Below are positions 1 to 7,357 of a stretch of DNA of 10,825 nucleotides, piece by piece. How positions within the stretch are numbered: position 1 is the stretch's first letter; each line of letters begins with the position of its first letter. The notes under the pieces were generated by a model that was not told where the DNA came from, did no database searches, and saw nothing but the letters and a program-made list of their open reading frames with translations. The stretch comes from Candidatus Aminicenantota bacterium. GTDB taxonomy: Bacteria > Acidobacteriota > Aminicenantia > Aminicenantales > Aminicenantaceae. Made by a program: the position numbers and the translations under genes. The stretch spans positions 1-10,825 of the forward strand of contig JAFGNQ010000357.1 of NCBI GenBank assembly GCA_016926925.1, read 5' to 3'.

Positions 1-956
1 GGCAGTTTGCTGATGACGTCTTTATATTTATTTTCCGTGTCTTTCCACATTTCTCGTACCCATTTATAATCCTTAAACTCTGCTTTCAGACCTGCTTTAT
101 CTAAGTCTTTTAGCAACTCTTCTTTTTTGAACAATTTAGCAAATAAATCTCGCCAGAATTTGACTCTTTCCGGAGGTGTTCCCTTGGGGACCACAAACCC
201 TCTCTCTACTCCCATGACCACATTGCAGCCTTGCTCTTTAAAGGTCGGCACATCAGGAAGATAGGGACTCCTATTCTCTGCTGCCACTGCCAGCACCCTA
301 AGATTGCTTCCGAGTCTGTAAGAACCCGACATATTATTGGATCCAACATCAACATGGCGTCCTAATAATCCCGTTTCAACACCGGCTCCCCCTCCTAAAG
401 CCACCCTCTTTACTGTAACACCGGTTTCCACTGAATAAAGCAAGGGAAGAAGAGATAACTGGGTCATGAAATTGCTTACTCCAACGGTAAGTTTCCCGGG
501 ATTATCTTTCGCGTAACTTGTCATTTCAGCCAATGTTTTCCACTTCGCATCTTTATGCACCACGAACACCGTTGGATCCCAGCCCATACTTGCTAGTGGT
601 TCAAAATCTGAATAATGATAACCGGCCTTCCTCCCTATCGGTATCATAAGAAAGTGTGGGATATTCTCATTACACAGGGTGTATCCATCAGGCGCTGCAT
701 TCTTGGCTTCTATCCAACCAACTTCGCCACCTCCTCCTGCAATATTTTTTACTACGATACTTTGCCCTATTTCCTTCTCTGCATGCTTTGCAACTATTCG
801 AAATACAACATCAGTTCCACCACCTACTCCATACGAGATGATCAATGTAACCCGCCTATTCGGAAATTTTTCTTGTGCGTTTGCCCATCCAATGAAACAA
901 CAAGTGAAAATGGTCAACAAAAAACCGATGAACATGATTCTAAAGATTGATTTCAT
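1..956 (-). CDS. tctC: TctC-family periplasmic solute-binding protein (3' end cut by window edge)
   Basis: The frame is open from an ATG at 956 to the left edge, giving 318 residues with no stop. The family is usually about 320-330 residues, so only a short C-terminal piece is missing. An ideal AAGGAGGAG site lies just upstream of the start. Residues 1-27 form a Sec signal peptide (basic MKSIFR, hydrophobic core, cleavage likely after AN-A27). The mature part has typical TctC landmarks: FPNRRVTLIISYGVGGGTD, a GGGGEVGW stretch, DGYTL, and FKEQGCNVVMGVERGFVVPKGTPP near the C-terminus. The protein should capture a small carboxylate in the periplasm and deliver it to TctAB. It is the last gene seen in the cluster, 90 bases after tctB. 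The substrate cannot be told from sequence. Family assignment is secure. Confidence 0.93.
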   Translation of the reverse strand, partial: MKSIFRIMFIGFLLTIFTCCFIGWANAQEKFPNRRVTLIISYGVGGGTDVVFRIVAKHAEKEIGQSIVVKNIAGGGGEVGWIEAKNAAPDGYTLCNENIPHFLMIPIGRKAGYHYSDFEPLASMGWDPTVFVVHKDAKWKTLAEMTSYAKDNPGKLTVGVSNFMTQLSLLPLLYSVETGVTVKRVALGGGAGVETGLLGRHVDVGSNNMSGSYRLGSNLRVLAVAAENRSPYLPDVPTFKEQGCNVVMGVERGFVVPKGTPPERVKFWRDLFAKLFKKEELLKDLDKAGLKAEFKDYKWVREMWKDTENKYKDVISKL

Positions 957-1046
957 GATTTCTCCTCCTTTGCGAAATGGATTTCATCTAAAACACACGA
1001 CGGGAAACTCATTTTTGGGGCTCATCATCTGGTTTCGTACTACCTG

Positions 1047-1541
1047 CTACTTAAGAACGGGTCTAATATGATCATAAATTGAATTCACTTCGGCCGAAGG
1101 AACGGGAGATTCCAAAAGTAGATAAAAACATAGAAAAAGACAGATTGTGAATAAAAAAGCGATGGAGAGAACCTTTAGGTTTTGCAACCAGCTTCTATTT
1201 CTCCATCCTCCAGTAAAAAGGACGACCGCTGAACAAAAAAGGAGTGTGCCGACGTAGAAGCCTATAATATTAGAGAGATAGAAAGTAAAACCCGTCGCTA
1301 TGGTTATTAAGAAGGCACGCTTCAGGGAATAATCTTTCAGATAGAATGAACTATCGCGGGATTTGCTAAAACCGTTTCTGAATATTAGAAATAAGCTCGC
1401 TACGAGAAGAACTACCAATACACATTTAGGATAAAAATAAGTATTTGGATTCGCCTGTGAGACCTGAGCAATGTACAACAACACTCCAGCGATTATCACC
1501 GTTACCAGACCAACAAGCATATCAACCTGATAATTCTTCAT
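1047..1541 (-). CDS. tctB: TctB-family small membrane subunit of tripartite tricarboxylate transporter
   Basis: This 164-residue protein is almost wholly hydrophobic, with about four membrane segments (near residues 7-25, 38-54, 73-110 as a pair, and 120-143), the usual layout and length for TctB. Its sequence is poorly conserved in the family, so the call rests on size, topology and position between TctA and TctC. The start lies 4 bases after the tctA stop with only a weak AAAGAG site, so translational coupling to tctA is likely. It should form the small subunit of the TctAB permease in the inner membrane, driven by an ion gradient. Confidence 0.88.
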   Translation of the reverse strand: MKNYQVDMLVGLVTVIIAGVLLYIAQVSQANPNTYFYPKCVLVVLLVASLFLIFRNGFSKSRDSSFYLKDYSLKRAFLITIATGFTFYLSNIIGFYVGTLLFCSAVVLFTGGWRNRSWLQNLKVLSIAFLFTICLFLCFYLLLESPVPSAEVNSIYDHIRPVLK

Positions 1542-1545
1542 GGAT

Positions 1546-3048
1546 TTAACTCTTTGACTTTTTTAGTCTTCGATATATTACATACGTGAAAGAAGCTAAT
1601 ACCAAAGCAAATAGTAATACACAGAGCGGGCTGGAAAAGAGATAGAATAAAAGAGATCCCTTTGCTTGTCCGATTTCAATTGATTGCATTAGAGCCGCCT
1701 CAGTCTCTTTAGAAAGAATAAGACCGAGGACAACCGGTGCAGGAGGGATTCCTACCTTTTGACCAATAAACCCCAAGATCCCGGTAGCGAACATAACATA
1801 TACACCAGCCATGTTGTTTGAAACCGTATAGGATCCAAAGAGACACAGGATTATGACCATCATACCGAGAAGATTCTTTGGGATTTTCAAAGCTAAGGAA
1901 AAATATTGTGCTCCAAAATGTCCCATAAACAACATTACAATTTGAGCGATTATCAGCCCTGCAAAGAGAGTATATACTGTATCCAGATGCTGAATGAAAA
2001 GTGCCGGGCCAGGCCACACACCATGAATAATGAGGGCGGCGACAAATGCTGCAGCTGCCGGGCTGCCAGGGATTCCAAGGGAAAGCATTGGGATTAGGGC
2101 GCCTCCTTCAGTAGCATTGTTAGCGGCTTCCGATGCGATCACGCCTCCCCATTCTCCTTTTCCATAGTCATCAGGGTTCCGTGCGAACCGTTTAGCTTCA
2201 TTATATGAAATAATACTGGCGACACTGCCACCTGCTCCAGGTATGATGCCAATAATCACACCCAGTATAGATGATCGCAGTAGGTTAAATTTGTATTTAG
2301 CCATGAGGATTCTAAAGATTTTTGAGAAGCCTACTTTATTATCTATATTTGTTATCGTCGTAGCTATGTTTAAATTTGTCGAGAACATATCAATACATTG
2401 AGAAAAAGCGAAGTAACCAATCAAAGCACAAACAACATTGATCCCCCCAACGAATTGGTACGTGCCGAAAAGAAATCTTGGTTCAGTTCCAACATCAGGG
2501 GGCATACCAACGGTAGCTAAGAGTAAACCGAATGACCCCGCAATGATTCCTTTGGCTAAACTCTCAGCTGACAAAGCTACAATCACGCTAAGAGAAAATA
2601 CCATCACCCAAAACTTCTCGGGTGGGCCGAATTTTAATGCTATGGCAGCCAATTGGGGTGACAAAAAAATTAGAGCAAAGACGCCTAACAGACCGCCTAT
2701 TGTGGAGCATAAGACGGCGAGGCTAAGTGCTTCCTTAGCCTCGCCCTTTAAGGCCATTGGAAACCCATCGAAACAAGTGGCAATATTTGCTGGAGCGCCT
2801 GGGATATTTATCAAGATGGCGGTGATTGCTCCACCATAAACTGCCCCCCCATAGATGGCGCCTAACAAGACCAGTGCTTCGTACAGTGACATGTCAAAGG
2901 TAAAGGGCAAGAATAGAACAATACCCATAACATTGGTAAGGCCTGGTAAAGCGCCAAAGAGGATTCCTACAAACATGCCACCGATAATCAGCAGGATCAT
3001 GAAAGGATCCAACATCCGGCAGAACGATACGTAGATCAAGTCTAGCAT
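1546..3048 (-). CDS. tctA: TctA-family large permease subunit of tripartite tricarboxylate transporter
   Basis: At 500 residues this is the normal family length. It shows the TctA signatures: GILFGALPGLTNVMG (28-42), YGGAITAILINIPGAPANIA (71-90), GIIPGAGGSVASIISYNEAKR (267-287) and NATEGGALIPMLSLGIPGSP (311-330). The second and fourth are related, reflecting the internal repeat of the family. About 11-12 membrane segments can be traced. The protein is the ion-coupled permease that takes ligand from TctC. It starts 5 bases after the radical SAM stop without a strong Shine-Dalgarno site and stops 4 bases before tctB, so the three genes are surely one transcript. The substrate is unknown; family members carry citrate, tartrate, aromatic or other carboxylates. 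Confidence 0.96.
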   Translation of the reverse strand: MLDLIYVSFCRMLDPFMILLIIGGMFVGILFGALPGLTNVMGIVLFLPFTFDMSLYEALVLLGAIYGGAVYGGAITAILINIPGAPANIATCFDGFPMALKGEAKEALSLAVLCSTIGGLLGVFALIFLSPQLAAIALKFGPPEKFWVMVFSLSVIVALSAESLAKGIIAGSFGLLLATVGMPPDVGTEPRFLFGTYQFVGGINVVCALIGYFAFSQCIDMFSTNLNIATTITNIDNKVGFSKIFRILMAKYKFNLLRSSILGVIIGIIPGAGGSVASIISYNEAKRFARNPDDYGKGEWGGVIASEAANNATEGGALIPMLSLGIPGSPAAAAFVAALIIHGVWPGPALFIQHLDTVYTLFAGLIIAQIVMLFMGHFGAQYFSLALKIPKNLLGMMVIILCLFGSYTVSNNMAGVYVMFATGILGFIGQKVGIPPAPVVLGLILSKETEAALMQSIEIGQAKGSLLFYLFSSPLCVLLFALVLASFTYVIYRRLKKSKS

Positions 3049-3053
3049 ATCAA

Positions 3054-4265
3054 CTAGCCTATAGATTCTGGTTTGATTCCCGCATTCCTGAGATCATCAT
3101 CCGTGATTTCTGGCATATTGGGCACAAGAGCAAGGTATTTTCTCGTATCGACTTCTACCCTTGAACAGCCAGCGCATCCGAACGCCAAATGATACTTCTC
3201 CTCGACAATCTCCTTCAATTTCCTATATACGTAAACCAGATCTTGGACTGTCGACATTGGAGCATTTTCCATCTGTGTTCCAGTCAAGGCTCGAAACACA
3301 AAAGTTCTCGGTACCGCACCCATCGATGCAATATGATCTATTCCAGCAACAGTACTTTTTATAGGCTCGAGACCAACCAGTAGGTTCGAAAAAATGGAGG
3401 ACTTTCCACCTTTCTGGACCCCGTACTTAATCATTCTGTCATATAGTTCATGATTATTTCCTTCGTTGATCAGTTCAAATTTCCCCGGACAGATTTTTTT
3501 GTAAAGCTCGTTGTCGAAAACCTCGTAGTTATATCCGATCTGATCCGCACCTGCTTCGCGAAGTATATCATTGTATTTCTCTTCGAAAGGAGGAACGAGG
3601 GATAGGCGGACATAGCTATCGAAGTTTTCTTTTATTTTCCGGATTATCTCCGCGTTTTCCTCGTGCCCTGTACCCGGAGGGGGATATGCTCCTGCATTCA
3701 GGGCCACATGCCGGCACACTTTTTCTTTAAGAGCGGCATCAATAACCTGCAGTATTTGATCGATGTTCTTTCTTGGCTGCTCTGTGGTATCCAGATTCAA
3801 CCCAATGGAACAATATTTGCACTGTTTCCCTTTGTAAACCATCATTTCATCCTCTTTATAATGACCCCAGAACCAGCAGCGATTGTCAGTAGAAATCCCT
3901 ATAAAATCCCCTTGAATTGTACCGATCCTTTGCATGAGTGTTCCGTCTGTCGTTTTTTTGTCATAGTAAGCAGGTCTGGGGAACGGACGAACCTTCTGAA
4001 CAATACGACCATTCTTCTCAATGACGTAGTCAGTTCCCCTTTTTTTAAGAGTGAATGGTGACCCCTTGGCAAATGCTTCCATTGCAGGAGCTCCGACGTA
4101 CACCTCTTCCTGCAAGATAAGATCAACGCCGCTGCTTCCAACCCCGGCCCTCTGCCTTAATGGTTCTTTGAAGTCACTTCCAGAAGATGTAACAATATCA
4201 GGATCGATTTTTATGCCTTGACTCAGAAGCTCCAGTTTAAGCAACGCCGAATTGTATTTCTCCAT
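3054..4265 (-). CDS. Variant radical SAM protein with widely spaced cluster cysteines
   Basis: This 403-residue protein has a strong site (AAAGGAGGT, 6 bases before ATG). About 125 N-terminal residues precede a TIM-barrel-like core. The core has QCKYCSIGLNLDT (148-160), a GADQIGYNYEVFDNELYKKI segment (239-258) resembling the BioB/LipA strand-and-ligand region, SNLLVGLEP (293-301) and FVFRALTGT (322-330). The only cysteines that can complete a cluster with C149 and C152 are distant: C130 gives CX18CX2C, not the canonical CX3CX2C. A late pair, C364 and C367 (GCAGC), might bind a second metal site. Such wide spacing is known in a variant radical SAM group, for example relatives of the MSMEG_0568 protein of Nit1C clusters; that comparison is from memory. 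Its chemistry is unknown. Packing with tctA suggests it processes the imported carboxylate or a product of it. Confidence 0.85.
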   Translation of the reverse strand: MEKYNSALLKLELLSQGIKIDPDIVTSSGSDFKEPLRQRAGVGSSGVDLILQEEVYVGAPAMEAFAKGSPFTLKKRGTDYVIEKNGRIVQKVRPFPRPAYYDKKTTDGTLMQRIGTIQGDFIGISTDNRCWFWGHYKEDEMMVYKGKQCKYCSIGLNLDTTEQPRKNIDQILQVIDAALKEKVCRHVALNAGAYPPPGTGHEENAEIIRKIKENFDSYVRLSLVPPFEEKYNDILREAGADQIGYNYEVFDNELYKKICPGKFELINEGNNHELYDRMIKYGVQKGGKSSIFSNLLVGLEPIKSTVAGIDHIASMGAVPRTFVFRALTGTQMENAPMSTVQDLVYVYRKLKEIVEEKYHLAFGCAGCSRVEVDTRKYLALVPNMPEITDDDLRNAGIKPESIG

Positions 4266-4319
4266 AACAATACCTCCTTTTTGTAAAGTGGAATGCCGTT
4301 ACTTACTGAACGGTAAAAA

Positions 4320-5042
4320 TTATTTGAAATGATCCCGGTAATATTCATAACTGGACTCCAAATGATTCAAGTACGCTTTTTTGGCCCTATGTTTGTCGCC
4401 TGATTTCATATGTTCAAGGATTTCTTTATGACTACGGAGTCTGGTTTCTCGAAAATCTCTATTCTCATTCATTTTTTTGCGTTTTGTCAGCAGCATCGTC
4501 AACAGACCCTCAATTAAGAACTGCATCACCTTGTTCTTCGTAATCCTTGCAATTTCGCTATGAAACATGGCAGAATACTTAACGTATTCTCTTGGATTAT
4601 CAATAGATTTAGTCGAACTATTTAGTATCTGCTCTAATGAAGCCAGATCATCTTTTGTGGCTCTTTGTGCTGCTAGGAAACATATTTCAGGTTCGATCAG
4701 CTTTCGAACTTCCGATAATTCTGACAAAGAAATTAATTCAGAAAACAACATCATTTCAACGCCTTTGGCAACTGATGCAACGTATGAGTCGTAAGTGAAT
4801 TCTTTTACATATATCCCCTTACCTTGCTTGATTTCGATTAGACCCATTCCTTTTAGGGAGTTGAGGGCTTCCCTCACGGCCGGCCTTCCTACACCGAAAG
4901 TTTCTGCCAATTCCCTCTCAGAAGGAATTTTCTCGCCAGCTGTGAGTTTTCCATTTACAATTAAATCCCTGATTTGGCTGATAATATCTTCTGACAATCT
5001 TCTATTAATCGCTGGTTTCAGCAACTTCCTATTTTTAGACAT
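4320..5042 (-). CDS. FadR-subfamily GntR transcriptional regulator
   Basis: The 240-residue protein has an N-terminal winged helix (about 13-80, with IPSERELAETFGVGRPAVREAL and the wing GLIEIKQGKGIYVK) and an all-helical FCD ligand domain (about 95-235). The FCD metal-site histidines are visible at H161 (MFHSEIA), H205 and H227. The aspartate usual four residues before the first histidine is serine here (S157). I chose the ATG at 5042, which has AGGAG 7 bases upstream, over an in-frame ATG at 5087; the latter lies inside the promoter and has no ribosome site. It is the first gene of the cluster, 54 bases before the radical SAM gene. It should sense a small carboxylate and repress its own and the transporter genes. 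Confidence 0.93.
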   Translation of the reverse strand: MSKNRKLLKPAINRRLSEDIISQIRDLIVNGKLTAGEKIPSERELAETFGVGRPAVREALNSLKGMGLIEIKQGKGIYVKEFTYDSYVASVAKGVEMMLFSELISLSELSEVRKLIEPEICFLAAQRATKDDLASLEQILNSSTKSIDNPREYVKYSAMFHSEIARITKNKVMQFLIEGLLTMLLTKRKKMNENRDFRETRLRSHKEILEHMKSGDKHRAKKAYLNHLESSYEYYRDHFK

Positions 5043-5054
5043 ATCATTACTCCT

Positions 5055-5077
5055 GTAAGGTGTTAAGACCACCTTAC
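5055..5077 (-). promoter_or_regulatory. Inverted repeat, candidate operator of the GntR regulator
   Basis: Perfect 8-bp arms GTAAGGTG / CACCTTAC are separated by 7 bases and cover the proposed -10 box of the regulator's promoter. The placement between -10 and start codon fits autorepression. The half-site does not clearly match a known FadR consensus, so the identity of the binder is inferred. Confidence 0.5.
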
Positions 5078-5100
5078 CATCATTCATTCGTTACTGTCAA
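5071..5100 (-). promoter_or_regulatory. Sigma-70-type promoter of the GntR gene
   Basis: On the minus strand a perfect -35 TTGACA (5095-5100) is followed after 18 bases by TAAGGT (5071-5076), a weak -10. The weak -10 sits inside the inverted repeat. Transcription would begin near 5064, giving a leader of about 20 bases, and would exclude the upstream ATG at 5087. Confidence 0.55.
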
Positions 5101-5194
5101 GCAAAAAATAGGGGTTGTGTCACGAGAACATGATATGTCCGTTTTGTAGTACGTAATCTGTCCGGTTTAAGATAGTCACCGATAGAGGTGACGG

Positions 5195-5248
5195 ATGAGA
5201 CGGACAGAGACGCTACAGGAGGTCCTGAAGATGTGATTTGAAGAGGTG
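5195..5248 (+). pseudogene. Decayed N-terminal fragment of an insertion-sequence transposase
   Basis: The plus-strand frame from ATG 5195 reads MRRTETLQEVLKM, a TGA stop at 5234, then FEEV. This resembles the start of IS transposases that begin ETLQEVxKMRFEEVY, with the arginine codon mutated to a stop (a CGA or AGA to TGA change would do it). After FEEV the similarity ends, so the rest is deleted. The upstream TGTCCG boxes could be part of the IS end. Recognition is from a short stretch, hence low confidence. Confidence 0.35.
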
Positions 5249-5420
5249 ACCGTTAATCATTTCCGATCAAAAAGATGTATGTCGGCAAAAATTGTCGGAC
5301 ACTCGATAGCAGAAAGGCATCCACACTGATCACGAATTGTAAAAGTGTTGCCGCGGTGACGCATGTTTTATCTCGTATTCCGCAAAACGGCTACATTAAC
5401 CCGTCTCTCACTTTGTAGAG

Positions 5421-5446
5421 GCCGGAGGGGTTTGATCCTCTCCGGC
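5421..5446 (-). terminator. Hairpin downstream of parB, weak terminator candidate
   Basis: Arms GCCGGAGGGG and CCTCTCCGGC form a 10-bp stem with one G-T pair and a 6-base loop, 37 bases past the parB stop. There is no T-run on either strand, so it is not a normal intrinsic terminator. It could slow polymerase or protect the 3' end of the operon transcript. Confidence 0.35.
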
Positions 5447-5482
5447 TAGGTTGGATGATGTTGGTGTTGTGTGGGTTTGGTT

Positions 5483-6346
5483 TCAGGCGACCTCGATTTT
5501 CCCCTGCAAGACTTCCCGTTTGCTGTCCGCTTGAAGTAGAGCCCGCTTGATTTTGGTCAAATGCTGGATGATCATGTCGATCTGCTCAATGTTCACCTTT
5601 GCCGCCGGCGTGAGCACCGCCGAAAGCACGGACATGTCGTCGCTGTTGAAACATCGATTGATGAACTTGACGATCTGCTCGATCATGCGATCGTATTTGT
5701 TATTGACCTCCCGCTCCTGGGCGGTCGGCTCGGGAATGAAGCTCGACTGTTCCCTGGTAAAGAGGATCGCGTTCACAAGGGATTTGAGCTTTTCATGCGT
5801 GTTGATTTTGCCGGATGATATCCTGTCGAACACCTGATCCTGCATATCCGGAGGGAGGCGGCTCAACTGCAACGCTTGGGCAGGGCTTAAGATGCCCTTT
5901 ACGGCATACTCCTGAAACGTCTTCTTCAGATTCAGGAGACTGAGGCGCTCGCTCACAAGCCATACGTGTCTGTGACCCATTTTTTGCGCTATTTCCTCTT
6001 CCGTCATCCCCATATCGATGAGACCTTTGTAGGCGTTCGCTATCTCCATGACGTTGAGGTCCTCCCGCTGGAGGTTCTCCAAAAGGGACAGCTCGGCGAT
6101 TTTCTTTTCGTCCGCCTCGATGATCCGGATCGGGACCTGTGTCTGGCCGGCTATCTTGCAGGCCCGCCAGCGACGTTCACCCGCAACGATCATGAACCCG
6201 TCGCCCCTTGCGACCACGATAAGGGGCTCCATCAGGCCGGAGACCCTTATCGACTGAGCCAGCTCCTCCAATCTGACCGGGTCGAAGAACTTCCGGGGCT
6301 GGTCCGGATTCGGATATATCCGGTTGAGTTCTACCGTATCCATCAT
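5483..6346 (-). CDS. parB: ParB/Spo0J-family DNA-binding protein
   Basis: The 287-residue protein has the ParB N-terminal domain: NPDQPRKFFD (13-22), ELAQSIRVSGLMEPLIV (28-44), the CTP-site motif GERRWRA (56-62) and ENLQREDLNVMEIA (90-103). Then comes an HTH (about 114-140, MTEEEIAQKMG then SERLSLLNL). The C-terminal 90 residues differ from chromosomal ParB and may serve dimerisation. The start overlaps the previous gene by ATGA, with GAGGAGGGG just upstream; the second codon is also ATG. It is the last gene of the radC operon. No ParA is present in the window and I saw no classical 16-bp parS site. In phages such proteins serve either plasmid-prophage partition or gene regulation; which applies here is open. 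Confidence 0.9.
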   Translation of the reverse strand: MMDTVELNRIYPNPDQPRKFFDPVRLEELAQSIRVSGLMEPLIVVARGDGFMIVAGERRWRACKIAGQTQVPIRIIEADEKKIAELSLLENLQREDLNVMEIANAYKGLIDMGMTEEEIAQKMGHRHVWLVSERLSLLNLKKTFQEYAVKGILSPAQALQLSRLPPDMQDQVFDRISSGKINTHEKLKSLVNAILFTREQSSFIPEPTAQEREVNNKYDRMIEQIVKFINRCFNSDDMSVLSAVLTPAAKVNIEQIDMIIQHLTKIKRALLQADSKREVLQGKIEVA

Positions 6347-6669
6347 TGCCCCTCCTCGCTCCCGGCAGACAGATCTATGACACAGGATCCGTCATCGTTA
6401 TGAGCGAAAGCGCTTTGACCGCATTTCGGACAAAAAGCCACGCCGATTGTATCCTCTTCGAAAAAGCCGCCGCTGTACGCCCCGACCTCAACCTCATCCG
6501 GGATCCCCTCGCTCCTGATGTCGAGAGGATAAATGCCGGCCTCGTCTCCATCCGGTTCGTTGAACCGGATTTCGAGCGCTTTCTTGTCCCGCTCCTCCGC
6601 CGATTTAAAAGGTCCCTGGATCTCAGGCTCCACGTCGTGCCACACGATCAGCAAATAATGATTCGTCAT
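6343..6669 (-). CDS. Small acidic phage protein with CxxC zinc-binding-like motif
   Basis: This 108-residue protein has two parts. Residues 1-75 begin with a hydrophobic strand (HYLLIVWHDV) followed by GPFKSAEERDKKA, which looks like a small alpha/beta fold seen in phage hypothetical proteins. Residues 76-108 hold FCPKCG (C80, C83) and a single later cysteine C96, with H90 between, so a metal site of the CCHC or CCC type is possible but not certain. It starts after AAAGGA and overlaps its neighbours by four bases at both ends (ATGA), so it is translated within the radC operon. I do not recognise a function. Confidence 0.8.
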   Translation of the reverse strand: MTNHYLLIVWHDVEPEIQGPFKSAEERDKKALEIRFNEPDGDEAGIYPLDIRSEGIPDEVEVGAYSGGFFEEDTIGVAFCPKCGQSAFAHNDDGSCVIDLSAGSEEGQ

Positions 6670-6833
6670 TTTTTTATCCTTTCCACTGCGATAACCCGCA
6701 GCCAGTCTTTTAATGGATATTGTTCCGTTTCATATTCCTTGATGCAGAAGGCGCCATACGCCGCTCCCGCCGTTGTCCCTCTGCCGTTCGCAAGGCCCCA
6801 TACTCGGATCTTCATCTCCTTATCCTTTGTCAT
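6666..6833 (-). CDS. Small 55-residue coupled ORF between radC and the CxxC protein
   Basis: An ATG at 6833 shares one base with the radC stop (TGATG), and the TGA stop at 6666-6668 overlaps the next start as ATGA, so the frame fills the gap exactly. It encodes MTKDKEMKIRVWG, then a Gly/Ala-rich turn (GRGTTAGAAYGAF), then a charged end (CIKEYETEQYPLKDWLRVIA and a basic tail). An inner ATG at 6815, after AAGGATAAGGAG, is an alternative start. The tight fit on both sides and the plausible composition argue that it is real. No homology or function is recognised. Confidence 0.7.
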   Translation of the reverse strand: MTKDKEMKIRVWGLANGRGTTAGAAYGAFCIKEYETEQYPLKDWLRVIAVERIKK

Positions 6834-7351
6834 CACATCAACCCCTCATCCCGGAAGCTGAAAAAACGCCCTTCCGCGCCCATGACGATATGGTCATGGA
6901 CAAGAATATCCATGAATTTAGAGGCTTCCTGTATTGTTTTCGTCAATCGGATGTCCGCATCCGATGGCCTGACATGGCCCGAAGGATGATTGTGAATCAT
7001 GATGATCGCGCAACTGCCGAGCAGAAGCGCGTGACGGATAACTTCGCGGGGATATACGACCGCCTGATTCACCGTTCCTTTCATGACCTGAATGCCGATG
7101 AGCTTATTTTGGGCGTCCAGATAAAGCGTCAGCATCTTCTCGATATCCGAATCCAGCAGCTCTCTCGCAAAATTGATCAGATCAGTGGTGCAGGTCATTT
7201 GCCGGCCGTCATATGGAAAATCCGGCTCCTTGACTCTTGAAGTTTTGATGCTGTAGGCGTAATGGGTGCGACCGGCGTGACTCTTCTGCGGGGGGACGAG
7301 TTCGCCGAATAAATCTACCGTGCTTGACTTGACCGCTTGATTTGCTATCAT
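6833..7351 (-). CDS. radC: RadC-family JAMM (MPN+) domain protein, short mobile-element type
   Basis: The 172-residue protein lacks the helix-hairpin-helix N-terminus of chromosomal RadC and keeps the JAB1/MPN+ core: KGTVNQAVVYPREVIRHAL (91-109) and the zinc motif HNHPSG (120-125) with S130 and D133, matching HxHPSGxxxPSxxD. Such short RadC proteins are common in phages, plasmids and integrative elements, where their role is unsettled; a metal-dependent protease or nuclease-associated function is only presumed. The start has AAAGGAG 8 bases upstream. It opens the operon that continues to parB, with a leader of about 100 bases from the promoter at 7458-7486. That leader is fully overlapped by a predicted antisense RNA. 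Confidence 0.93.
   Translation of the reverse strand: MIANQAVKSSTVDLFGELVPPQKSHAGRTHYAYSIKTSRVKEPDFPYDGRQMTCTTDLINFARELLDSDIEKMLTLYLDAQNKLIGIQVMKGTVNQAVVYPREVIRHALLLGSCAIIMIHNHPSGHVRPSDADIRLTKTIQEASKFMDILVHDHIVMGAEGRFFSFRDEGLM
7324..7351 (+). promoter_or_regulatory. Plus-strand promoter for a predicted antisense RNA
   Basis: TTGACT (7324-7329), a 16-base spacer and TATCAT (7346-7351), with an extended -10 TG at 7343-7344, form a strong sigma-70-type match. It lies over the first codons of radC, pointing the opposite way. Part of the match is shaped by radC codons, so chance cannot be excluded, but a terminator in the same direction follows about 70 bases later. Confidence 0.5.
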
Positions 7352-7357
7352 GTTCTC

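Larger units (their letters stand above)
5101..5482. other. Junction between host cluster and phage-like segment
   Basis: No intact gene fits in these 382 bases. From the left they hold a stretch with two related boxes (ATGTCCGTTTTG near 5135 and CTGTCCGGTTT near 5159), the likely remnant of a transposase start at 5195, about 170 bases with nothing I recognise, and a G+C-rich hairpin at 5421-5446. Base composition shifts from the A+T-richer host genes to the G+C-richer phage genes across this stretch. No tRNA, integrase or obvious attachment-site duplication is visible. Confidence 0.5.

Noticed and set aside
615..1071. Plus-strand frames of 111-130 codons
   Set aside because: They are antisense to tctC, whose minus-strand frame shows a signal peptide and family motifs.
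4296..4313. CCGTT/AACGG hairpin between the GntR and radical SAM genes
   Set aside because: The stem is only 5 bp with no T-run on the minus strand, so neither a terminator nor an operator can be claimed.
5043..5087. N-terminal extension of the GntR regulator from ATG 5087
   Set aside because: The extension covers the -10 box and inverted repeat and has no ribosome site, whereas the ATG at 5042 has AGGAG at good spacing.
5690..6403. Plus-strand frames opposite parB (up to 145 codons)
   Set aside because: They mirror the ParB coding frame and lack domain features or start signals.
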